The notes beneath the pieces were generated by a model. The model ran no database searches, was not told where the DNA came from, and was given only the letters and a program-made list of their open reading frames with translations. Position numbers and translations under genes: made by a program. Shown in pieces: positions 25,699-33,510 of a stretch of 64,000 nt of DNA; within the stretch, counting starts at the first letter, position 1; every line of letters begins with the position of its first letter. This stretch comes from Coleofasciculus sp937127375 (GTDB lineage: Bacteria; Cyanobacteriota; Cyanobacteriia; Cyanobacteriales; Coleofasciculaceae): assembly GCA_040218875.1 (NCBI GenBank), contig JAVJQP010000100.1. One strand, given 5' to 3'.

Positions 25699-25876
25699 TT
25701 AGCTGTTCGGCATTTAAACCTTGATGTCAATAATAGCTCTCATCCTGGTAAGCTGTTCGGCATTTAAACCTTAATATCAATAACGGCGAAAGCCTTGTAG
25801 TGCGTTTAGCGAAGCCATGCCGCAGGCTTTGCATCTTGCTCGCTACTAATACCCAATTTAAATGCATGACAGCTTA
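25699..25876. mobile_element. MITE-like element copy 3 with an adjoining left-end fragment
   Basis: 25749-25876 is a full 128-bp copy (taagctgttcggcatttaaa ... tttaaatgcatgacagctta). Immediately before it, 25699-25748 repeats the first about 50 bp (agctgttcggcatttaaacc ttgatgtcaataat...), giving a tandem left end. The element fills the spacer between the Uma2 remnant and the VWA gene. Confidence 0.8.
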
Positions 25877-25924
25877 TTAAGCCATTACTAATAGGTGTTA
25901 CTATCTATCTAATCCCCGCCACAA

Positions 25925-27796
25925 CTACTGAACTAATTTGCGAATTTTACCATAAGCAATATAGGAACCTCCCTGGGGATTTTCCTTAACCTCATCCACT
26001 ACATATAATATCCCTTCCTCTCGAATAGTACGCGGAAAACGGATATTGTAGTCGGGATTATAGCCATCAGAAACAACTCTGGCTCGCAGTTTTTTCCCGT
26101 CTTTGATACACTGAACTAGAACCCCATCTCCCACAGTATCGGTAGTTTCTAAATCAGCCGCCGTTCCTTGGGCTTTAGCAGTTTGTAATTGTTTAGCTTG
26201 GCGGGTTTTTTGAGTGGATGCTTTTTCTTCACCGGGTTTAACCAGGCGGCGAATGGTTCCTGAGGCGCGATAAAATGTGCCATTAGCAGATGGGGTAATT
26301 TCATCCACGACATAAGTGACACCTTGTTCGCGGATACTGCGGGGAAACTGCACGTTTAAATCCGGATTATATCCCTCAGAAATGACCCGCACTCGTAGCT
26401 TACCCCCAACCCGTTCACATTTGACTAAAACACCACTGTCGGGATTCGTTGTTACCTCTAACCCACTGGCTGCACCTGTTGTGGTTCCACGGAATTTCAA
26501 ATCTTCGCGATCGCGGGTTTGGGTTTGATAAGATTGATCCCGCATTTCTTTGCGAATTGCCCGGTCAAATCGTCGATTTTCTAAACATTGAGCATAGTAG
26601 TCCAGTTGGGCTATTTCTTCGGCAATGTCAAAGAATTCATCTAATGTCTTGCGTTTGAGTTCCTCGATCGTTTCCCGCAGTTTAACTACTGCTTGTTGAA
26701 AGTCTCCTTTGTCCGCCAGGGAAACAGCTTCATCTTTCAATTTAGCAATTCTTAACTGAGACGTTTGTTCCAAGACTTGCGGATCAGGCTGGATATCTTT
26801 GGCTTCTGCTTCTGAACCGACGGTTAAGGTAATGGAAAACTGATTACTAATGTCTTGGATACTGCCTTCGACAATGGTTTGATAGTCATAGGTCACAGTA
26901 GCAATCGTCGTCATTCCGGATTGCGATCGTGGCGACACAGTTAAGGGAATCGCTAAGGGCTTTTGTTCAACGCCATACACATCCCCCAAGATAACCTCTA
27001 CCCTATCATCCACTTGGGAAAAACGATAGTTATTTAAAATCTCACCAACGTCAACAAACGCTTCCGGTTGTAGCTTAACCCTGAGATTTTGCGCCACAAC
27101 AGAGACTAAACTTTCCATCTCAATGTCAAACACTTGGGAGGCGTCATCGGGAGACTGAATAAAGTAGAAATTCCCCCGGGCGGCATTTGCCATGTTAATC
27201 AGTAAATCTTCGTTAAAATAATTACCAAACCCTAAGGTTGTGGTGACAATATCCGCCTCAGCTTTTTCTAAGGCTGTTTTCGTCAGCACTTGCGGATCTT
27301 TAATCCCATAATTTGCCAATCCATCGGTTAAAAGTAAGACGCGATTAATTCGTTCTGGACTTTGGTTAGCTTGAACTTGAGTACATCCCAACAACCATCC
27401 GCCACTTAAGTTGGTGCAGCCCCTGGCGCGAATTTTACCAATTTTTGCTTTAAGGGCGGCTTTATCACCAACTAATTGTGGGGGAATAATCACCTCGGCG
27501 GTGTCATCATAAATCACCACCGAAACAAAATCATCAGCGGTGAGATGATCAATCAGATTTTGGGCGGCTTGAATGGCATATCGTAGGGGATCTCCCGCCA
27601 TTGAACCCGAACGATCTAAGACTAAGCTGAGATTCAGCGGACGACGCAAGGATGTCTGCTGACTCGACTCTGATCCTTGAAAAGTAATCAGTAAGTCTAC
27701 GATTGAGGGACTGTCTGCGGCAATTAACGATTGACTTAGGGTGTAGCTGGCTTTCATGTACGAACTTGAACTCTTGGGTATAACGTAGTGCACCAT
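25925..27796 (-). CDS. VWA domain-containing protein with duplicated C-terminal domain
   Basis: 623 residues (an internal ATG at 27757 is an alternative start). A von Willebrand factor A domain (about 55-235) has an intact MIDAS motif DRSGSM at 61-66. A beta-rich middle (about 240-345) and a helical segment (about 345-420) follow. The C-terminus holds two copies of an about 75-residue module (GVLVKCERVGGKLRVRVISEGYNPDLNVQFPR and GVLVQCIKDGKKLRARVVSDGYNPDYNIRFPR), joined by a basic linker. No signal peptide or membrane span, so cytoplasmic. VWA proteins of this kind often accompany kinases and phosphatases; no direct partner is evident. The C-terminal module is not one I can name. Confidence 0.85.
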   Translation of the reverse strand: MVHYVIPKSSSSYMKASYTLSQSLIAADSPSIVDLLITFQGSESSQQTSLRRPLNLSLVLDRSGSMAGDPLRYAIQAAQNLIDHLTADDFVSVVIYDDTAEVIIPPQLVGDKAALKAKIGKIRARGCTNLSGGWLLGCTQVQANQSPERINRVLLLTDGLANYGIKDPQVLTKTALEKAEADIVTTTLGFGNYFNEDLLINMANAARGNFYFIQSPDDASQVFDIEMESLVSVVAQNLRVKLQPEAFVDVGEILNNYRFSQVDDRVEVILGDVYGVEQKPLAIPLTVSPRSQSGMTTIATVTYDYQTIVEGSIQDISNQFSITLTVGSEAEAKDIQPDPQVLEQTSQLRIAKLKDEAVSLADKGDFQQAVVKLRETIEELKRKTLDEFFDIAEEIAQLDYYAQCLENRRFDRAIRKEMRDQSYQTQTRDREDLKFRGTTTGAASGLEVTTNPDSGVLVKCERVGGKLRVRVISEGYNPDLNVQFPRSIREQGVTYVVDEITPSANGTFYRASGTIRRLVKPGEEKASTQKTRQAKQLQTAKAQGTAADLETTDTVGDGVLVQCIKDGKKLRARVVSDGYNPDYNIRFPRTIREEGILYVVDEVKENPQGGSYIAYGKIRKLVQ

Positions 27797-27952
27797 CCAC
27801 TTAGGCTGGTCAGGTAGGGGCTAAATTCTAAGCCCCCGGAACCTATAGCCGTGGGGTTCCTGACATCCACAGTCCACAGGTTAGCACTCAGGGTTTAGAT
27901 GGGATTATTTCATTTTAGTTTAACTAAAGAGAAATAAGATGTCAGGTCTTGG

Positions 27953-27978
27953 AGACGTTCCCTGGAAACGTCTCTACC
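27953..27978. repeat. Palindromic GAGACGTTCCCTGGAAACGTCTCTAC repeat
   Basis: gagacgttccctggaaacgtctc is a near-perfect palindrome of the TGTAGAGACG family, in the 186-bp spacer between the VWA and caspase-like genes. Confidence 0.65.
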
Positions 27979-27982
27979 GTTG

Positions 27983-30142
27983 TTAATCGTCGTCATCGTC
28001 ATAAATAAAATCGGGCGGCGGTGGAATATCGGGAACGAGTTCAATTGTCATTCCTTGTTCAAACATACAAGAGTTTATCTCCTCCTCATCTAAGATTACC
28101 TCCCGATGTGCCCAAGCTAGACGTTGATCGGGAAGTTCAATTTCTACCCAACCACCTTGGGTCTGTGTTCCAGTTATCGAGACTTGTTCTCTAGTTAAAT
28201 AGGTAATCACATTATCGCGAAATGATGCGGGATCAGAACGAACATTTCCGGTAACAATCACTGAACAAGTGGCAGGTTCTGGCGATGGTTTAGGTGCAGG
28301 AGAGGGAGAGGGAGATGGGGAGGGACTGGAAGTAGCACCGTTGAGGGATTTCGTTGCTGTGGGAGAGGGTGTCGATGATGATACCACGGTATCGGTTGAA
28401 TCGGTTGACGGTTGTACGGCGGCACGATTAAATAAACTAATTAGTAGAGCTAATGTAGCTAAACCGCCACCAATTCCTGCCCAAAGGAGGAGTTTATTGG
28501 AGGATTTAGAAACGGCGGGTTCAGGATTTAAGAAATTGCTAAGATTTGATGATACTTGGACGCCAGAAGTCGGTTCGGTTTCCGGTTCCTCTGGCGTTTG
28601 CATATACCATTCGGGGATAGAATTGGGTTTTAATGGGAGTCGATCGGGTTGATTGCCATTGGATGTCGTTGATTCTTGGGTTTGTTCAGGATTAATCGAG
28701 TCAAAGGTGGATGAGGGCGCGATCGCACTCTCCTGTTGGGGCGATGGAACCTCTGTCGGTGTGGATGGCGGGATCGGGGGTGCTGCGGAATCAACGGGTT
28801 GAGTCGGTGAGACACTCTCCTCGGCTGGAGGTGACACCTCCACAGGTGCAGAGGCTGAAATAGGGGGTTCTGTAGGCTCAACCGATTGAGTCGATGGGAT
28901 GCTATCCTCTGATTGGGGTGACACCTCCATGGGTGTGGATACGTCGGTGGTTTCTTCTTGATCCCGAATGAGTGAAACAGAACGCCGACTTAGAGATTCT
29001 CTAATGTCTGTTCCTCCTGTTCTCTCGACTTCCCGATGACTATCGGGATTCGACTGGGGAGTTTGGCGGGATTGCTTTTGGTATAGAATTATTTGTTCGG
29101 TGTCTTTAATATCTTGATCTTTCAATCCTAAAGACTGTTGCAAATCTTTTAAGAGTTTACGAGACTTGGGGTTGAGTGCATTATCGGCTCGGAAAACTTC
29201 CCGAAACGCTTTTTTATATCGCTGTAATTTTTCCTGATACTCGCGATAGGGAGTTAAAACTTGGGCTTCTATTGCTGCACAATCGGCTGGAGTCAGATGT
29301 AGACTTTGGGCTAATGTATCCAGAGCCGAACGACCGCCAACAGAAATTTCACCCCCTCTGATCCAGCGCTGTGCTTCTTTACGATACTTTAAGGTGAGGC
29401 GATTCAGGGGAACTTGACTCAGTGCGATCGCTTGGTAAGGTTCGCTAGCATATACTCTAGGTTTTAAAGCGGGAGCAACGATTTTAAGCTGCTGAGAAAC
29501 ATAGTCATGAAGTTCCTTGACACAAATCCAATCATCATGATTGCGATCGGCGAGTCCTGTTGCTAGTCCTTCGATTAAGTAACGAGTGTAATCCGAGGGT
29601 TGAGATTGCTCGGATTGGTTGAAATAGGGTATGGAACTAAAACAACTCAGAAGCGCCCACTTCTCACCGGTCATTTGTTGTTTTAACCCAACCTGATTAT
29701 AGTCGTTTGCCGTTATTTCCCAATCCAAAATATTGCTACAGTAACCGTCGATGATCACAATATTCTGCGGACAGGGACTGTTGCTAAGTAGATCCTGGAT
29801 TAAACGAGCTGGAACAACGGTTGCCTTGACTAATTCTTTTAGGGAATTGTCATCAGTCATGCGAGTGGCGGTTATGCCAGTTCCTAAATATACGGTATCA
29901 TTATAATCTTGGATACATTGACCTGAGAAAAACAACAACACGACATCTTCCTCGTCACGCTTACTCAACAGCGTTTCGATGGTTTCCCGCATCACGGGAG
30001 GATTCGGATTAATCAGCGTTTCTATCTCGTCAAAAGAATACTGCAAAACACGTTGCATCGCTTCAACAGCGTTAACGGCTCCGGGTACGGGGTGAAAACC
30101 ATAGCCGTACTCACTTACCCCAATCAGCAATGCTATTTTCAC
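27983..30142 (-). CDS. Caspase-family (peptidase C14) protein lacking the catalytic dyad
   Basis: 719 residues. The N-terminus is a p20-like caspase fold (LLIGVSEYGYGFHPVPGAVNAVEAM, VVLLFFSG, YLGTG, IVIIDGYCSN). The dyad is altered: FFSGHG reads FFSGQC, putting Q75 at the histidine site, and the DxCxSG site reads D132-GYCSN, putting Y134 at the cysteine site. A helical region, a Pro/Ser/Thr-rich linker, one membrane span (LLLWAGIGGGLATLALLISLF) and an SH3-like C-terminal domain (VRSDPASFRDNVITYLTREQVSI...GGWVEIEL) follow, ending in DDDDD. It is likely a regulatory pseudo-protease at the membrane. Divergent orthocaspases are known in cyanobacteria. Confidence 0.85.
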   Translation of the reverse strand: MKIALLIGVSEYGYGFHPVPGAVNAVEAMQRVLQYSFDEIETLINPNPPVMRETIETLLSKRDEEDVVLLFFSGQCIQDYNDTVYLGTGITATRMTDDNSLKELVKATVVPARLIQDLLSNSPCPQNIVIIDGYCSNILDWEITANDYNQVGLKQQMTGEKWALLSCFSSIPYFNQSEQSQPSDYTRYLIEGLATGLADRNHDDWICVKELHDYVSQQLKIVAPALKPRVYASEPYQAIALSQVPLNRLTLKYRKEAQRWIRGGEISVGGRSALDTLAQSLHLTPADCAAIEAQVLTPYREYQEKLQRYKKAFREVFRADNALNPKSRKLLKDLQQSLGLKDQDIKDTEQIILYQKQSRQTPQSNPDSHREVERTGGTDIRESLSRRSVSLIRDQEETTDVSTPMEVSPQSEDSIPSTQSVEPTEPPISASAPVEVSPPAEESVSPTQPVDSAAPPIPPSTPTEVPSPQQESAIAPSSTFDSINPEQTQESTTSNGNQPDRLPLKPNSIPEWYMQTPEEPETEPTSGVQVSSNLSNFLNPEPAVSKSSNKLLLWAGIGGGLATLALLISLFNRAAVQPSTDSTDTVVSSSTPSPTATKSLNGATSSPSPSPSPSPAPKPSPEPATCSVIVTGNVRSDPASFRDNVITYLTREQVSITGTQTQGGWVEIELPDQRLAWAHREVILDEEEINSCMFEQGMTIELVPDIPPPPDFIYDDDDD

Positions 30143-30795
30143 AACTGGTGATTCCCTAGACTGCTACAACGTTTTGTGCTGCCTAAATTACTACCTTCAA
30201 GATTTTTTCAGGCAATTAGTGACCCTAAGTTGGAAGTCACTTGCCTGACTAAGCGGTTGTACATTTTATCTGCTACAGTTATGGGTTTTGTCCGTTATAG
30301 CGAATCAACTGACCCCGTCCTTACACTGCAAACAGCCAGGATGTCAAGGCAGACATTAAAATGTGTATTAGCTTAGACCCTTGATGGTTGTCGTTGAGTA
30401 CACCCTATTTAAACCTTTACTTCTGTTATATCCGGATAGACAGGCAGGTATCTACCGAAAGGCTAAATTTTTTGGTCTATTTACAAACCTATACATTAAT
30501 CGTAAACTATATTTTTATTTGTGGCTACTCTGGCTTTTTTTCTTTTGGCTAGAGTTTGTGGCAATTTGATAGTCAGTATCAAATCCCCCGGAAAATATTG
30601 ATCTAGTCATTGGCTTTTTCTATACATTTACCAGATATCCAGGGACGGGGTATCTTATTTGAAAATCATAAAATTCACCCGATTGGAACTATACAGCGAC
30701 AAAAAAAATCCAGACAATGCCTCTATTAATTTGTAGTCAGAGTGTAATTAAAACAACCCCAAAAATCATATAAGCATTCCAAACAGCTTAAAGAC
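30143..30795. other. 650-bp spacer with no supported gene
   Basis: Two small plus-strand frames (30176-30376 and 30381-30569) lack ribosome-binding sites and recognisable sequence; the second is low-complexity hydrophobic. I see no repeat or RNA structure that stands out. Confidence 0.55.
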
Positions 30796-31005
30796 ATGGA
30801 AATTCAGGACTTTGCCAGTTTGAACGAACGGGTTTTGCTCTGGCTCAATTCTGGGCATTGCCCGGAAAAAAAGGCGGATAATGCCCGGAAGAATCTGTTG
30901 AAATATCTCCAGTATCTCCAGAAAGCCAAACAACAGGAGGCGATCGCTCATTTTTCCTCCCTGGTTCAAGTCCCCAAATTTAGCGATGCGATGGGCTATC
31001 GTTAA
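30796..31005 (+). CDS. Small hypothetical protein (69 aa)
   Basis: A hydrophilic, helical product (DNARKNLLKYLQYLQKAKQQEAIAHFSSLVQ) with no recognised domain. Its coding sequence includes a GCGATCGC octamer and it ends 61 bp before the lipoprotein gene on the same strand. Supported only by composition and by its place in a gap. Confidence 0.45.
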   Translation: MEIQDFASLNERVLLWLNSGHCPEKKADNARKNLLKYLQYLQKAKQQEAIAHFSSLVQVPKFSDAMGYR

Positions 31006-31069
31006 ATTAGCGGAACTAACTTTTTCGCAATTGTAGCTAGAAAAACTATCAATTACTAAAAACGCAATG

Positions 31070-31894
31070 ATGAACTGGAAACCTTACCTTACGGGAATTT
31101 TAATCGCAGGACTCCTGGGTTGTCAGGAAGCGCCAAGTCAATTTGACGATACCACTGACCAACTCAATCAGGCGATTTGTATCGAGGATTGGGAGGGTGC
31201 GATCGCGATCCTTGACAATGCAATACTAGATTATCCTAACAGTCAAACTACATTAGGAGAATATCGCGATCGCCTGCAACAACTCTCTGAAACAGGGTTA
31301 AGCGATGTACATCAGTTAGATTATGACTGTACTAACGAATCGCTCCCCAAGACTGAAGAAACACCCCTCAGCGACCGTGTAGAAAGCTATAACGAGCAAA
31401 TCGAATACGGGATGAGCTACGCTGAAGTCGCTACAATTATCGGTCGTCCGGGGAAGATAAATAGGCTTTATTCTTCATATATGTGGAGAGATGAGCATGG
31501 CAACTTTCTCTCTGCCAGGTTTTCTGACGACCAGTTGGATTATTTGAATATTGATGAGATTAGGGACTGTGAAGACAACAATCCTCGCTGTGTCGCTGTT
31601 GATATTACCACTCCTGTTCCTGCGACTGAGTTTAAAGAGATTGCAGCCCGTTTTGAAGAAGGGATGAACGATCGAGCGGTTTTAGAACAGCTTTTGCAGG
31701 AATTAGGAGAACCCGAAAGCTCTCGAGAATTGGTTAATTATGAGTGGCAGTTTGCAGAAGCAACCGATCCCGATCCTAATAATTGCACGCTGAACGTTTC
31801 TTTTAGCAACGTTAAAAGTGAGATGGTTGAACTTACTTTAAACAACGATCGTGTATCATTCAACCAGGCTGACTGTTTATACGACGATAGATAA
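31070..31894 (+). CDS. Lipoprotein of unknown function, first of a tandem pair
   Basis: About 274 residues from the second of two adjacent ATGs, which matches the start of its paralogue. A lipoprotein signal ends at LLGC (C18-19). A short helical TPR-like segment (AICIEDWEGAIAILDNAILDYPNSQTTLGEYRDRLQQL) follows. Two copies of an SmpA/BamE-like motif come next: YGMSYAEVATIIGRPG...YMWRD and DRAVLEQLLQELGEPE...YEWQF. The product should be a periplasm-facing lipoprotein. The first 110 residues and about 60 bp upstream are duplicated at 31948-32350. No enzymatic function is suggested. Confidence 0.75.
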   Translation: MNWKPYLTGILIAGLLGCQEAPSQFDDTTDQLNQAICIEDWEGAIAILDNAILDYPNSQTTLGEYRDRLQQLSETGLSDVHQLDYDCTNESLPKTEETPLSDRVESYNEQIEYGMSYAEVATIIGRPGKINRLYSSYMWRDEHGNFLSARFSDDQLDYLNIDEIRDCEDNNPRCVAVDITTPVPATEFKEIAARFEEGMNDRAVLEQLLQELGEPESSRELVNYEWQFAEATDPDPNNCTLNVSFSNVKSEMVELTLNNDRVSFNQADCLYDDR

Positions 31895-32004
31895 CGATAG
31901 TGAGTGATACTTAACTCCTCTGTTGGCAAACCCAGACGTGATCGCGGAATTGACTTTATCGCGATTGTAGCTGGCAAAACTATCAATTACTAAAAAACAC
32001 AATA

Positions 32005-32385
32005 ATGAACTGGAAACAACTCTGTAGCGGCATTTTACTGGGAAGTCTGGCGAGTTTGATTAGCTTACCCAGTCAAGCCCAAGATACCACGGGACAATTG
32101 AATCAAGCTATTTGTATTGAGGATTGGGAAGGCGCGATCGCGATTCTTGATAATGTCATCCCAGATTATCCTGATAGTCAAAATACTTTGGCAGAATATC
32201 GCGATCACCTACAGCGACTCTCTGAGAAGGGTTTGAGTGAGGAACAAAAAACGCAATACTGTTCCCCGACTCTTACCCAAACTAACACTATCGAGATCGA
32301 TATCGAAGAAAGCCCCGCTTTGTTTGCCCGTATCGAAGGGTATTTCGAGCAAATTGACCTGAGTAGGAGACGTGGATTTAAATAA
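32005..32385 (+). CDS. Truncated tandem paralogue of the lipoprotein, fused out of frame into phnD
   Basis: 126 residues. It has a signal peptide (LCSGILLGSLASLISLPSQAQ), without the lipobox cysteine of its neighbour, and then AICIEDWEGAIAILDNVIPDYPDSQNTLAEYRDHLQRL, almost identical to the upstream gene. Alignment with the paralogue stops at RIEGYFEQID (paralogue RVESYNEQIEYGMSY). From there the frame runs out of register into phnD sequence (LSRRRGFK, stop). The C-terminal 150 residues are missing, so this is half of a deletion junction. Confidence 0.72.
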   Translation: MNWKQLCSGILLGSLASLISLPSQAQDTTGQLNQAICIEDWEGAIAILDNVIPDYPDSQNTLAEYRDHLQRLSEKGLSEEQKTQYCSPTLTQTNTIEIDIEESPALFARIEGYFEQIDLSRRRGFK

Positions 32386-32632
32386 AGTGGATGTAATTTG
32401 GGAAACGCCAACCTATTATGATTATCATTGGGTGATTCATCCCGATGTCAAATCACGCTATGACGAAGATTTTTCCCAGAAAGTGCAAGCCGCCTTACTC
32501 CAGCTTGACCCGAATAACCCCGAACACCAAGAAATTTTAGACTTATTTGGGGCTGATAAATTTATTCCCACAGAAAATTCCAATTACGCTCAAATTGAAA
32601 AAGTCGGTCGTCAAATTGGCAAAATTAAATGA
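32363..32632 (+). pseudogene. phnD: phnD remnant: C-terminal end of a phosphonate ABC transporter binding protein
   Basis: About 89 codons. DVDLNKVDVIWETPTYYDYHWVIHP and the tail to KVGRQIGKIK match the last part of PhnD-type periplasmic binding proteins, which are normally about 300 residues with a signal peptide. A TGA lies immediately upstream at 32360-32362, so the first about 200 residues have been lost at a junction with the lipoprotein paralogue. The stop overlaps the phnC start (ATGA). Without its N-terminal lobe and export signal it cannot bind substrate. Confidence 0.8.
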
Positions 32633-33378
32633 GCGATTCGTCGCCAATTTTCCAGCTAAAAGGTGTAACTCAGCACTTTGGTCGATTGACCGCCCTAAGG
32701 GAGATCAATCTCACGCTGTACCCTGGGGAACGGGTGGCATTAGTTGGGTCAAGTGGGGCGGGAAAAAGTACCCTATTGCGTTTGTTGAATGGAACAGTGC
32801 AACCCAGCCAAGGAGAAATTTGGGCATTAGGGTACAATCTTTCCCAAATTTCAACTCGGAGATTACGCCAAGTGCAACGGCAAATTGGTACAGTCTATCA
32901 GCAGTTTCATTTAGTGGATAATTTACGAGTGATTCACAATGTTAATGCTGGACATTTAGGACGGTGGTCATTGTTTAAAGCCGCTTTATCGCTATTATTT
33001 CCGTTAGAGGTAGAAACAGCGCATCAGGCGTTAACTCAAGTGGGAATTCCGGATAAACTTTACACCCGCACTGATCAACTCTCTGGCGGACAACAACAAC
33101 GAGTAGCATTAGCGCGAGTTCTCATCCAAAATCCCTTAGTGATTTTAGCCGATGAACCGATTTCTAGTCTTGATCCGGAGTTGAGTCGAGAGGTAATAGA
33201 GTTGCTATGTCAAATGAGTGAACAGGGCGGTAATACTTTGGTTACTAGCCTACATTCGGTTGATTTTGCCCTGAGGTATTATCAGCGAATTATTGGATTA
33301 AAAATGGGAAAAATTTTATTTGATAGTTCAGCTACAAATGTTTCGGCAGAAATGATTAATCAGTTGTATAAAACATAA
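32629..33378 (+). CDS. phnC: Phosphonate ABC transporter ATP-binding protein
   Basis: 249 residues, intact. Walker A GSSGAGKST, Q-loop (TVYQQFHLVDNL), signature LSGGQQQRVALARVL, Walker B VILADEPISSLD and the switch histidine (SLHSVD) are all present. The sequence fits PhnC: GALREINLTLYPGE-type start and a coupling segment VIHNVNAGHLGRWS. It is translationally coupled to the truncated phnD, but no phnE permease follows within the window; the next gene is on the other strand. The transporter is therefore incomplete here unless the other parts are elsewhere. Confidence 0.88.
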   Translation: MSDSSPIFQLKGVTQHFGRLTALREINLTLYPGERVALVGSSGAGKSTLLRLLNGTVQPSQGEIWALGYNLSQISTRRLRQVQRQIGTVYQQFHLVDNLRVIHNVNAGHLGRWSLFKAALSLLFPLEVETAHQALTQVGIPDKLYTRTDQLSGGQQQRVALARVLIQNPLVILADEPISSLDPELSREVIELLCQMSEQGGNTLVTSLHSVDFALRYYQRIIGLKMGKILFDSSATNVSAEMINQLYKT

Positions 33379-33415
33379 TATAGCAACCGCCATAGCTGTT
33401 AGGACACATCATTTA

Positions 33416-33485
33416 TGTAGAGACGTTGCATGCAACGTCTCTACAATGGTGCCGAAAGTCCTAATCGATGTGTCTACTGCTATAT
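33416..33485. repeat. Palindromic TGTAGAGACGTTGCA repeat, copy 2
   Basis: The same perfect 30-bp palindrome as at 11923 (33416-33445) with the same tail (gtcctaatcgatgtgtct-ctgctata). Outer sequences tatagca...aggacacatc (33380-33410) and gatgtgtctactgctata (33468-33485) form imperfect inverted ends. Confidence 0.85.
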
Positions 33486-33510
33486 CATAAATTACATTAT
33501 ACTTAAGCCC

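Noticed and set aside
30381..30569. 62-residue hydrophobic frame
   Set aside because: No ribosome-binding site, biased low-complexity composition, no family resemblance.
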